From contig DMRT01000026.1 of NCBI GenBank assembly GCA_003455235.1, positions 1 through 15,107 on the forward strand: a DNA stretch of 15,107 nt, given 5' to 3'. Each line of letters opens with the position of its first letter. The first letter of the stretch is position 1. A program made the translations under genes and the position numbers. Below are positions 1-8,670 of this stretch, one piece after another. Source of the stretch: Chitinophagaceae bacterium (GTDB lineage: Bacteria; Bacteroidota; Bacteroidia; Chitinophagales; Chitinophagaceae). The notes below the pieces were generated by a model. That model worked only from the letters and a program-made list of their open reading frames with translations. It did not search any database and was not told the DNA's origin.

Positions 1-438
1 CACAAGGCAAGAATGGCCAGCGTGATCTTTCATTCCTTCAACCAGATCAAACAGAAAGGGAAAGTGAAACTGTTCCGTTCGCATAAAGAAGGCTACGAGG
101 ATGGCGAGCAGCTGCGTGACTTCGTGTATGTAAAGGATGTGATTGCCGTTTGTTACTGGCTGATGGAGAACCAACCGGCTTCGGCCATTTACAACCTTGG
201 AACCGGCAAGGCCAGAAGTTTCAATGACCTGGTACAATCAACCTTTGCGGGACTGGATATGCCGGCTTCCATTGAGTACATCGATATACCCGAAGACATC
301 CGCGATAAATACCAGTACTTCACCGAAGCCAATATGGATAAACTGCGGAAAGCAGGATATACGGCAGCGTTTTATTCCCTGGAAGAAGGCGTGGATGATT
401 ATGTAAGGAATTACCTGGCGAAGAATGAGTTTTATTAA
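1..438 (+). CDS. hldD: ADP-L-glycero-D-manno-heptose 6-epimerase, C-terminal part
   Basis: The gene enters from the left edge in frame 1, so only the last 145 codons are present; the Met at position 13 is internal. HldD is an NADP-dependent extended-SDR epimerase that makes ADP-L-glycero-D-manno-heptose in the cytosol, the heptose donor for the LPS inner core. The visible part matches the family's C-terminal half: an H-K-A-R-M-A-S-V segment at the very start (family HKGRMASV), a substrate-binding stretch ending in RDFVYVKDV (here LRDFVYVKDV), the NLGTGKARSFNDL motif, and a closing DKYQYFTEANMDKLRKAGY segment that strongly resembles the GRYQAFTQADLTNLRAAGY segment of enterobacterial HldD. The stop is 5 bp from the stop of the convergent gene at 444. 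Family assignment is confident; the Rossmann NADP site lies outside the window. Confidence 0.93.
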   Translation, partial: HKARMASVIFHSFNQIKQKGKVKLFRSHKEGYEDGEQLRDFVYVKDVIAVCYWLMENQPASAIYNLGTGKARSFNDLVQSTFAGLDMPASIEYIDIPEDIRDKYQYFTEANMDKLRKAGYTAAFYSLEEGVDDYVRNYLAKNEFY

Positions 439-443
439 CCGGG

Positions 444-1559
444 TCAATAAATAGTGCCCGTCTCCATATCAATCTGGTAAGGCACCCAGATCTCAAATTT
501 TGATTTAGAAACCGGTTCAACGCTGTTCCGGCGGCCAATTGCATTATTGGTAGTTAGGTCTGTGGCCTTCGTATTCCGGTTAACAACGTATCCACTGACT
601 TTAATAAAAAAACAAAAGGTATTCTGAACCCGGAACATTTTTTCGTTGCCCAACATGCCGTATCGGATCACCCGCCCGTCTGAATACCCCCAATAATTGC
701 TGATGGTTTCTCCCTTGGCGTTTTCCAGGTAATTCTCTGTATTGGTAAGCCGGTACCTGGTCTTCTTTTCTGTAAAATCAAGTATAGAGGGACGGTTATT
801 CTTAAATTCCTCAAAATTCAGGTAAACACCCCTGCGTATGGCTGTATCCTGCAGCACCGGTATCATGTTCAGCCGGTTATTGAAAGTATAGATCTGCTCC
901 AGTGTTTTTCCAGGCTGGTTGTCGAACTGGTTCACCGCATTGGAATAATCGAGCATCTCAACAAGTTTATTTAATGCTGATTTGAGCTCCTGGTATCGCT
1001 CCCGCTCGGTCTTATAATAATTGTATCTGTCGGGGTCTCCGGCAATGATCAACACGGTGTCAACCCTTTTTGCCGGAAGGTATTTCCCGTTCTTTCCCAG
1101 GTAATACTCCCATTTACAATATAATTTTTCGTCGGCTCCCACGGAATTGGAGGCTTCTACTCTTTTTTCATTGGAAATGACATTTGCCGAAAGCCAGAAA
1201 CGTTTCATCACAATCAACAGTTCAAAATCGTTTTGCGTGAAGGCATTTGAAAAATAGGCGGCATAATACCGTTCAATGGCATGGCCATTTCCATTCCTGA
1301 ATTGTACCCGCTGGAAACTTCTTTTTTTCCCTGTAAAAATGTCGTTGTCGAATGCATACCCGATCTTGGAGGTATCGGGCCGGCTGTCGATTATCCGGAT
1401 CTTTGAAAAGGGAAGCTTCAATTCCCGGGATGCAGTATCCTCGCCGGTCAAAACCATTTCTTTTATCCTTAACCGGTTCGGGTTCAGTACATCCCGGCTA
1501 TCCTGCTGTGCGTGCAGAAATATGGGAAAAAGTAATCCTATGACTGGTAAAATGCGCAT
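444..1559 (-). CDS. secreted protein of unknown function (371 aa)
   Basis: I do not recognise a characterised family. The N-terminus (MRILPVIGLLFPIFLHAQQ) is a short Sec signal peptide with probable cleavage after A17, so the mature protein is probably periplasmic or surface-exposed. The N-terminal half contains a segment (FSKIRIIDSRPDTSKIGY) followed by LLIVMKRFWLSANV. The C-terminal half contains GVYLNFEEFKNNRPS, NYWGYSDGRVIRYG and a terminal IDMETGTIY. To my recollection such motifs recur in uncharacterised Bacteroidota proteins, which suggests a lineage-restricted family, but no function follows from that. No lipobox, membrane span or catalytic motif is evident. The gene converges on hldD and is divergent from pyrG. 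A TATCTTTT sequence lies directly before the ATG, too close to be an ordinary promoter for it. Confidence 0.82.
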   Translation of the reverse strand: MRILPVIGLLFPIFLHAQQDSRDVLNPNRLRIKEMVLTGEDTASRELKLPFSKIRIIDSRPDTSKIGYAFDNDIFTGKKRSFQRVQFRNGNGHAIERYYAAYFSNAFTQNDFELLIVMKRFWLSANVISNEKRVEASNSVGADEKLYCKWEYYLGKNGKYLPAKRVDTVLIIAGDPDRYNYYKTERERYQELKSALNKLVEMLDYSNAVNQFDNQPGKTLEQIYTFNNRLNMIPVLQDTAIRRGVYLNFEEFKNNRPSILDFTEKKTRYRLTNTENYLENAKGETISNYWGYSDGRVIRYGMLGNEKMFRVQNTFCFFIKVSGYVVNRNTKATDLTTNNAIGRRNSVEPVSKSKFEIWVPYQIDMETGTIY

Positions 1560-1666
1560 AAAAGATACAGGGTGGGCCCGGGGGCGGTTTCAATAAGTAA
1601 AATAAGGATGTTATTGGAATCTCCAAAGAAGCGGCACGCTGTTCATGGCAAAAAATCCATTCCAAA

Positions 1667-1698
1667 TTTCCTCTGCCGGAATATTCCCCCTATCTTTG
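1667..1698 (+). promoter_or_regulatory. Bacteroidota-type promoter of pyrG
   Basis: TATCTTTG at 1691-1698 is an exact match to the Bacteroidota -7 consensus TAnnTTTG. TTTC at 1667-1670 matches three of four bases of the -33 TTTG, with a 20-bp spacer, within the normal range. Transcription would start a few bases after 1698 and give a leader of about 95 nt before the pyrG ATG at 1800. No better promoter is visible in the 1560-1799 gap. It would also drive the closely spaced genes downstream of pyrG. Confidence 0.6.
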
Positions 1699-1699
1699 C

Positions 1700-3449
<1,750 letters not shown>

Positions 3450-3450
3450 T

Positions 3451-3990
3451 ATGCGCAAACTTTCCATGGCCGAACTCAACCGAAAATCGGTTGAAGAATT
3501 CAAACACACCGATAAGATTCCCGTTATTGCTGTATTGGAAAACATCCGCAGCGCTTATAATGTGGGCAGTGTGTTCCGTACGGCCGATGCCTTCCTGCTG
3601 GAAGCCATTTACATTACCGGATATACCTGCACGCCCCCGCATAAAGAAATTAAGAAGACTGCCCTGGGGGCTGAGGATACAGTCAGCTGGAAGCATTTCC
3701 GCAATGCCACAGAAGCCGTCAATTCATTGAAACAGGAAGGATATAAAGTGTATGCCGTGGAACAGGTGGTTAACAGCCTTCCGCTTCAGCAGGTTAATTT
3801 TAACCCAGCGGATAAAATCGCTGTTATCTTTGGCAACGAAGTTACCGGGGTGGAACAGGAAACCATCCTGCAATGCGATGGCTGTATCGAAATACCCCAG
3901 CTGGGTATGAAACATTCGCTGAACATTGCCACTGCCGCCGGCGTTGTACTGTGGGAACTCATCCGCCCACACATACAAGCTGAACATTGA
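3451..3990 (+). CDS. SpoU/TrmH-family RNA 2'-O-methyltransferase
   Basis: This 179-residue protein has the SPOUT-class knotted methyltransferase motifs in order: motif 1 NIRSAYNVGSVFRTAD (31-46), motif 2 IFGNEVTGV (126-134) and motif 3 IEIPQLGMKHSLNIATA (146-162). These form the S-adenosylmethionine site in the trefoil knot. The family methylates ribose 2'-OH groups in tRNA or rRNA; the target here cannot be read from sequence. It lacks the N-terminal RNA-binding extension of RlmB-type enzymes and is a compact single domain. It starts 1 nt after the pyrG stop (TGATATG), consistent with operon membership. The last codons (A-E-H-stop) lie inside an ATTGA-type repeat that continues into the intergenic region. 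Confidence 0.92.
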   Translation: MRKLSMAELNRKSVEEFKHTDKIPVIAVLENIRSAYNVGSVFRTADAFLLEAIYITGYTCTPPHKEIKKTALGAEDTVSWKHFRNATEAVNSLKQEGYKVYAVEQVVNSLPLQQVNFNPADKIAVIFGNEVTGVEQETILQCDGCIEIPQLGMKHSLNIATAAGVVLWELIRPHIQAEH

Positions 3991-4011
3991 TCATTGAAAA
4001 TTGATTATTGA
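3986..4011 (+). repeat. ATTGA-type short tandem repeat
   Basis: Two 12-bp copies, ATTGATCATTGA (3986-3997) and ATTGATTATTGA (4000-4011), differ at one base and are separated by 2 bp. TGAACATTGA at 3981-3990 extends the pattern leftwards. The repeat covers the stop codon of the methyltransferase gene and ends 8 bp before the next start. It is AT-rich and unlike the surrounding coding DNA. From memory, similar ATTGA-rich tracts occur between genes in Chitinophagaceae genomes; I cannot confirm copy number here. Confidence 0.5.
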
Positions 4012-4019
4012 ACATCCGA

Positions 4020-4943
4020 ATGACGACCATCAAAAAATACCTTTCCCTCGTAAAATTCGCACACACCATCTTTGCCATGCCTTTTGCATTGATCGGTTTT
4101 TCCCTGGGAATGATCAGCTGGATCTATGGATACAGAAATCAATTCACCAGCCGCGAGCCACATTTTTCACTTCCGGCCAGCGTACCAGTTGAGTCGTTGA
4201 TCATAAAATTTCTTTTAGTAATTGGTTGCATGATCTTTGCCCGTTCTGCCGCCATGGCCTTCAACCGCTGGCTGGATAAAAATTTTGACGCCCTGAACCC
4301 CCGGACTGCCATCCGGGAGATTCCGGCCGGCATCATCAAGGCAAACAATGCCCTGTTGTTCGTGATCATTAACTGCATTCTTTTTATTGTTTGCACGTTC
4401 TTCATCAACCGCATCTGTTTTTATTTATCACCTGTCGCTTTATTCGTGATCTTATTCTACAGTTATACAAAACGTTTTACGGCATTATGCCACCTGGTGC
4501 TGGGTGTGGGCTTAAGCCTGGCTCCCATCGGCGCCTACCTGGCAGTGACCGGAGAATTTGCCCTGCTGCCGGTTCTTTTTTCCTTTACTGTTCTGTTCTG
4601 GGTAAGCGGATTTGATATCATTTATGCTTTGCAGGATGAAGAGTTTGATAAGAACAACAAGCTGCATTCCATTCCCGCAGCGGTTGGAAAAGCCAAAGCA
4701 CTCCGTATCTCCGAGTTACTGCATATGTTATCAGCCGCCTGCGTGGTGTATGCCGGCATCGAAGGTCATTCCGGGCCCTGGTACTGGACAGGGGTTGCCT
4801 TTTTTATGGGCCTGCTCGTCTACCAGCATCTCCTGGTAAAACCGAACGACCTGAGTAAGGTGAACCTGGCTTTTTTTACCACCAATGGAATTGCCTCGGT
4901 GGTTTTCGCCATCTTTGTAATTGTAGATTTGTTTATTAGTTAA
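4020..4943 (+). CDS. UbiA-family aromatic prenyltransferase (MqnP/4-hydroxybenzoate polyprenyltransferase-like)
   Basis: This 307-residue, strongly hydrophobic protein with about eight membrane spans carries both Mg-diphosphate motifs of the UbiA superfamily: N82-x3-D86-x3-D90 in AFNRWLDKNFDALNPRT, and D199-x6-D206-x3-D210 in GFDIIYALQDEEFD. Such enzymes attach a polyprenyl chain to an aromatic acid in the cytoplasmic membrane. Bacteroidota make menaquinone rather than ubiquinone, so a role in menaquinone synthesis, possibly as MqnP of the futalosine route, is the best inference; no other quinone gene is present in the window to decide. The ATG at 4020 is preferred over an in-frame TTG at 4008 that lies within the repeat. 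It follows the methyltransferase gene by 29 bp and lies 94 bp before ruvX. Confidence 0.9.
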   Translation: MTTIKKYLSLVKFAHTIFAMPFALIGFSLGMISWIYGYRNQFTSREPHFSLPASVPVESLIIKFLLVIGCMIFARSAAMAFNRWLDKNFDALNPRTAIREIPAGIIKANNALLFVIINCILFIVCTFFINRICFYLSPVALFVILFYSYTKRFTALCHLVLGVGLSLAPIGAYLAVTGEFALLPVLFSFTVLFWVSGFDIIYALQDEEFDKNNKLHSIPAAVGKAKALRISELLHMLSAACVVYAGIEGHSGPWYWTGVAFFMGLLVYQHLLVKPNDLSKVNLAFFTTNGIASVVFAIFVIVDLFIS

Positions 4944-5037
4944 TGGGTCATAGTATATACCAGAACTGTTGGAATGATGACTACTACCATTAACGTACCC
5001 GGCTATGAACCATCACCATTAAACATCAACCCTCCCC

Positions 5038-5448
5038 ATGCCCCGCATCCTTGCAATAGACTATGGCGGTAAACGAACCGGCCTTGCAGTAACTGATCCG
5101 CTTAAGATCATTGCCACGGGCCTGGAGACCATTGATTCAAACGAACTCATTCCCTGGCTGAAGAATTATTTGGTGAAAGAAGAAGTGGAACTGATCATCA
5201 TTGGCCTGCCGAAGAACTGGGACGAATCGGATACACACGGAACCCCGCTGGTGGAAGCAGCCATTAAAAAGATCCACAAAGAATTCCCGGCCATGCCGTT
5301 GAAAACAGTGGATGAACGCTATACTTCCAAAATGGCCAAAGACGCCATGCTGGAAATGGGGATGAAAAAGAAAGACCGCCGCGACAAACGGAATGTGGAC
5401 CTTATTGCCGCCACCATCATCCTGCAGGAATATCTTCAATCAATTTGA
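5038..5448 (+). CDS. ruvX: YqgF/RuvX-family pre-16S rRNA nuclease or Holliday-junction resolvase-like protein
   Basis: The 136-residue product has the RNase H-like fold signature of YqgF: ILAIDYGGKRTGLAVTD (4-20) with the first catalytic Asp at D8, GLPKNWD (56-62), DERYTS (92-97), and a final acidic residue D121 in VDLIAATIIL. The length is normal (E. coli YqgF is 138). The E. coli protein is required for 16S rRNA 5' maturation; a resolvase role was proposed from fold similarity. It is 13 bp upstream of def, and this tight spacing suggests cotranscription. The 94-bp gap before it holds no clear promoter. Confidence 0.94.
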   Translation: MPRILAIDYGGKRTGLAVTDPLKIIATGLETIDSNELIPWLKNYLVKEEVELIIIGLPKNWDESDTHGTPLVEAAIKKIHKEFPAMPLKTVDERYTSKMAKDAMLEMGMKKKDRRDKRNVDLIAATIILQEYLQSI

Positions 5449-5461
5449 TTAAATTTGCCGG

Positions 5462-6040
5462 ATGATACTCCCGATTGTAGCATATGGATCGCCCGTTCTG
5501 CGCAAGGTTTGCGACGACATCACAGCCGATTATCCCCAGCTGGACAAGCTGATTGCCGATATGTGGGAAACCATGTACAACAGCAATGGCGTTGGACTGG
5601 CAGCGCCGCAGGTGAACCTGCCCATCCGGTTGTTTGTGATCGACAGCGAACAGATATTTCAGAACCAGGAAGAAGACGAAAAGGATGAATACCCGGATGC
5701 CCCGGGATACAAGGGTGTATTCATCAATGCCCGCATCCTGAAACTGGATGGTAAAGAATGGTCGTACAACGAAGGCTGCCTGAGCATTCCCAAGATCCGG
5801 GAAGATGTGTTCCGCAACGAAGATATCGAGATCGAATTCTTTGACGAAAATTTCAAAATACAGCGCCGCAACTTTAATGGCCTCACTGCCCGTATCATCC
5901 TGCATGAATACGATCACATTGAAGGAAAACTTTTCATTGATCACATCAAGCCGCTGAAACGCAAACTGCTGAAGCGCAAACTGGATGATATCTCCAAAGG
6001 GAAAGTGCATGTTGATTACCGCATGGTATTTCCCAAATAA
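5462..6040 (+). CDS. def: peptide deformylase
   Basis: Def removes the formyl group from the initiator Met of nascent proteins, using a bound metal ion. All three motifs are present: GVGLAAPQ (43-50), EGCLS (104-108) with metal ligand C106, and HEYDH (148-152) with ligands H148 and H152 and catalytic E149. The 192-residue length is slightly above the E. coli enzyme (169) because of an acidic insertion around residues 62-83 and a basic C-terminal helix (KPLKRKLLKRKL). The start follows ruvX by 13 bp. A TAAATTTG at 5450-5457 exactly matches the Bacteroidota -7 consensus only 4 bp before the ATG, so an extra, nearly leaderless transcript is possible; no -33 element accompanies it. Confidence 0.97.
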   Translation: MILPIVAYGSPVLRKVCDDITADYPQLDKLIADMWETMYNSNGVGLAAPQVNLPIRLFVIDSEQIFQNQEEDEKDEYPDAPGYKGVFINARILKLDGKEWSYNEGCLSIPKIREDVFRNEDIEIEFFDENFKIQRRNFNGLTARIILHEYDHIEGKLFIDHIKPLKRKLLKRKLDDISKGKVHVDYRMVFPK

Positions 6041-6062
6041 CAATTTATAACCGGGGGCCTAC

Positions 6063-6992
6063 ATGATACGAACGATCCTCCTCTCCTCCTTCTGCCTGGT
6101 TGCCTGCTGCAGCATGCATGCCCAGCAAACAGGCGACACCATGATTTCGGTTGGTAAAAAAAACATTACCCTCAGTGAAGTGGTGGTCAACAACAAACTA
6201 AATGTTCCCGTATTTATCCAGCGTATTAAAAACGATACCTCTTTTTACAAAGCCTTCAAAAATCTGCGTATTCTCAGCTTTACCGCCATCAACGATATAC
6301 GCATGAACAACAGCAGTGGCACTATCCTGGCATCGCTTCACAGCAAAACAAAACAGACCAGGCTGAACGGGTGCCGGCGCATGGAAATCCTGGAAGAACA
6401 GGTAACGGGAGATATTTATGACGAATACCGGAATTTCAATTATTACACCGCACAGATGTACGCTTCGCTTTTCTTCACCAAAGATTCTGTTTGCGGGGAA
6501 GATAATATTGTAGCAGGCACCGAATTCAGTACGGCGGGTAAAAGCGGCATGGAAAAACACAAAGAGCAGCTGAAAATGCTGTTCTTCAACCCGGGTAAGC
6601 GGATCAACGGGCTCCCGTTCATGAGCAGCAAGACGGCAATATATGATGATGAAATGGCTGACTATTACGACATGAATATCGACATGGGCATTTATAACAA
6701 CCAGAGCTGTTACATCTTCAGCCAGAAAGTAAAACCGGAAAATAAAAGTTCGGTGGTGATTGATGAGATGACAACCTGGTTCGATTCCAATACGTTTGAA
6801 GTGCTGGGACGAAATTATTCGCTGAGCTATGATGCAGCGGTTTACGATTTTAATGTGACTATGGAAGTGGTGATGACGAGGTTTGGGGAATACACCGTGC
6901 CCTCGCTGATCCGGTACAACGGAAACTGGAAGGCCATCTTTAAAAAAAGAGAACGGGGTGTTTTCACCGCCACGCTGTTTGATTATAAATAA
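6063..6992 (+). CDS. exported protein of unknown function (309 aa)
   Basis: No characterised family is recognised. The N-terminus is a signal peptide. It could be cut after A20 (SMHAQQ) or act as a lipoprotein signal, because LVAC at 12-15 fits a lipobox. The mature protein opens with ITLSEVVVNNK followed by VFIQRIKNDTSFYKAFKNL. This resembles the region after the carboxypeptidase-regulatory-like domain in many Bacteroidota exported proteins, where a 'xxEVVV' strand precedes a helix, but the beta-sandwich itself is absent. The rest is a mix of strands with many aromatic residues and no visible catalytic motif. It starts 22 bp after def and may be the last gene of that run. Confidence 0.8.
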   Translation: MIRTILLSSFCLVACCSMHAQQTGDTMISVGKKNITLSEVVVNNKLNVPVFIQRIKNDTSFYKAFKNLRILSFTAINDIRMNNSSGTILASLHSKTKQTRLNGCRRMEILEEQVTGDIYDEYRNFNYYTAQMYASLFFTKDSVCGEDNIVAGTEFSTAGKSGMEKHKEQLKMLFFNPGKRINGLPFMSSKTAIYDDEMADYYDMNIDMGIYNNQSCYIFSQKVKPENKSSVVIDEMTTWFDSNTFEVLGRNYSLSYDAAVYDFNVTMEVVMTRFGEYTVPSLIRYNGNWKAIFKKRERGVFTATLFDYK

Positions 6993-7053
6993 GCACCCCA
7001 TCCGCCTGTAACAATTTCAATATTTATTAATCATTCGAACCTATATTTATGCC

Positions 7054-8007
7054 ATGAAAAAGATCTTCGTTTTTATGCTGGCTGCTGCGTCGATGGGCGC
7101 AACGGCACAAACCGGCAGTAAGGATTTTAAAGCCATCGACGAGTATATAAAAGGACTGGGGCCCATGACAGGCATGAGCACTGCCACCATCGATAACGTG
7201 GTAATCAATCATTTTGAAGATAAGGTCGACAAGCTGCGGGCTATCTATGCCTGGATTGCCATGAACATTACCTATGACGCAAAAGCAGCCCGTTCCAGCA
7301 ACATTACCAAAAACAAACCGGCTGAGGTGCTTGCCTCCCGGAAAGCCGTTGGCATCGGCTTTGCCAGTCTGTTCCAGGACATGTGCAGCAGCGCCAATAT
7401 CCGCTGCCTTACCGTGGATGGTTATGTAAAGAACAATGTGCTGGAGATCGGCGAAAAAGGAACAGAGATTAACCATAGCTGGGCCGTGGTGCAGCTGGGA
7501 CAGAGTCCGGACACCTGGTACTATGTAGACCCTGCTTTCGGCAGCGGCCACCTGGAACCGGATATGAAAACGTTTACCAAAGAATACTCAGGTGCTTATT
7601 TCTTCACGGATAAAACCACCTTTAACCTGCAGCACTTTCCCAATAACGAAGCATGGAAACTGGGGCCGGCGCCAAGAGGCAAAGGAGATTTTTATTCATT
7701 GCCGCTGGTACGTACAACCGCCATGGAATACGGCATTAAAAAGATGACACCCGATGAGGGGGTACTGAAAACCAAGGTCGGCAAAACCATTTATTTCAGT
7801 TTTATACTGGGGAATGATAAAGAACCCATCACGGCAGTATCGCTCGGACTGGGAGAAAAGAAACGGTACAAGGTAAAGACCGTTGATTTTCTCAGCAGCG
7901 GCGGCACACTCTCCTTCTCCTATAAATTTGATGAAGACGGCAATTTTCCGATGACGATACTCGTAAACGGAAAAGAATTTGTAGCCTATTCCGTGGAAGT
8001 GAATTAA
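7054..8007 (+). CDS. exported transglutaminase-like protein lacking the catalytic cysteine
   Basis: A Sec signal peptide (MKKIFVFMLAAASMGATAQ, cut probably after A18) precedes a transglutaminase-like core: LRAIYAWIAMNITYD (61-75), EVLASRKAVGIGFASLFQDM (91-110), NHSW with H141, and WYYVDPAFGSG with D159. In the family the second block reads RKGVCxGYxxLF and holds the nucleophile Cys. Here the position is G100 (codon GGC at 7351-7353), with Ile after it, while the His and Asp are kept. The protein is therefore probably not an active transglutaminase or protease of the usual kind. A C-terminal region (about 215-317) is strand-rich and may be a separate beta domain. It ends just before a shared terminator and faces the minus-strand DsbA-like gene. 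TATATTTA (7042-7049) lies 4 bp before the ATG. Confidence 0.87.
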   Translation: MKKIFVFMLAAASMGATAQTGSKDFKAIDEYIKGLGPMTGMSTATIDNVVINHFEDKVDKLRAIYAWIAMNITYDAKAARSSNITKNKPAEVLASRKAVGIGFASLFQDMCSSANIRCLTVDGYVKNNVLEIGEKGTEINHSWAVVQLGQSPDTWYYVDPAFGSGHLEPDMKTFTKEYSGAYFFTDKTTFNLQHFPNNEAWKLGPAPRGKGDFYSLPLVRTTAMEYGIKKMTPDEGVLKTKVGKTIYFSFILGNDKEPITAVSLGLGEKKRYKVKTVDFLSSGGTLSFSYKFDEDGNFPMTILVNGKEFVAYSVEVN

Positions 8008-8033
8008 AAAAGCCGCATCCCCGGGGATGCGGC
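8006..8033 (-). terminator. factor-independent terminator after the clpB and DsbA-like genes
   Basis: GCCGCATCCCC and GGGGATGCGGC at 8012-8033 form a perfect 22-bp palindrome, giving a stem of about nine GC-rich pairs around a CCGG loop. Six A residues at 8006-8011 become a U tract after the hairpin on the minus strand, so it is a strong terminator for the gene ending at 8042. Read on the plus strand it follows the stop at 8007 but is trailed only by CTTATCATTT, so termination in that direction would be weaker. Confidence 0.88.
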
Positions 8034-8041
8034 CTTATCAT

Positions 8042-8614
8042 TTAAGCCCTTTGTTTTACGGGGGCTTTCTTTTTTGCTTTCTTCAATGCAGATGCGATGT
8101 TCTTACTCAGGTTTTCGTATGTGGGCTTGGTAGTGAGTTTTTCGCCATTGATAAAAAATGCCGGTATCTCACTGATGCCACGGTCGATGCCTTCGTTCAG
8201 GTCATTCATCACCTGCCAGCCGTACGTGGAGTTCAGCAGTTCGTCGAGGAAATGCTTGTTGTTTACCCCGGCTTCTTTTGAGTACAGTTTTAAACTGGTG
8301 GTACCCAGCTGGCGGCGGTTATCAAAAAGAATGTTGTGCATCTCCCAGAATTTACCTGCCTGGGAAGCGGCCACTGCAGCTTCGCCGGCCTTCATGGAAC
8401 GCTGGTGAATTTTTGTGAGCGGGAAATGACGGAACTGGAACCGGATTTTGCCGTCGAATTCTTCCAGTAATTTCTTTACCACTTCGTTTGCCTTTGCACA
8501 ATCCTCGTTTTCGTATTCACCGAATTCAACCAGGGTTACGGGAGCCTGTTTATTTCCAACATACACGTCTTTTGGTGAAATGATCTCAACCACCTCTTTC
8601 GCTTTCATTGCCAT
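8042..8614 (-). CDS. cytosolic DsbA/thioredoxin-fold protein with a degenerate CxxC
   Basis: The 190-residue protein has the DsbA-like layout: an N-terminal strand TLVEFGEYE (27-35), the active-site helix, an inserted helical region (about 65-135), and the cis-proline loop SEIPAFFINGE (148-158, P151). Relatives read EYGDYECPYC; here the site is N36-E37-D38-C39, so the first Cys is lost and the second kept. It cannot form the usual CxxC disulfide. There is no signal peptide, which argues for a cytosolic location, and the C-terminus is Lys-rich. A single-Cys role such as mixed-disulfide or glutathione binding, or a non-redox binding role, is possible. The start could be M1 or M3. It follows clpB by 56 bp with no clear promoter between, suggesting cotranscription with the disaggregase. 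Confidence 0.88.
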   Translation of the reverse strand: MAMKAKEVVEIISPKDVYVGNKQAPVTLVEFGEYENEDCAKANEVVKKLLEEFDGKIRFQFRHFPLTKIHQRSMKAGEAAVAASQAGKFWEMHNILFDNRRQLGTTSLKLYSKEAGVNNKHFLDELLNSTYGWQVMNDLNEGIDRGISEIPAFFINGEKLTTKPTYENLSKNIASALKKAKKKAPVKQRA

Positions 8615-8670
8615 AGTTGTTGTCCTTTTTCTGTTTTTACAAACAGCTTTTGTTATTGAATAGTCTTTGT

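Noticed and set aside
1552..1567. TATCTTTT (minus strand) as promoter for the 371-residue secreted protein
   Set aside because: It touches the ATG, so transcription would start inside the coding region, and no later start preserves the signal peptide.
4008..4019. TTG start for the prenyltransferase gene
   Set aside because: The TTG lies inside the ATTGA repeat, and an ATG 12 bp later begins a normal N-terminus.
5417..6043. 208-codon open frame antisense to def
   Set aside because: It mirrors the def codon pattern, has no recognisable domain, and def is unambiguous.
6198..7001. 267-codon open frame antisense to the exported unknown
   Set aside because: The opposite strand has a signal peptide and a natural start next to def; the antisense product is His/Val-rich shadow sequence.
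8631..8646. Hairpin CTGTTT-TTAC-AAACAG between clpB and the DsbA-like gene as a terminator
   Set aside because: The stem is only six mostly A/T pairs, and on the minus strand it is followed by A-rich rather than U-rich sequence.
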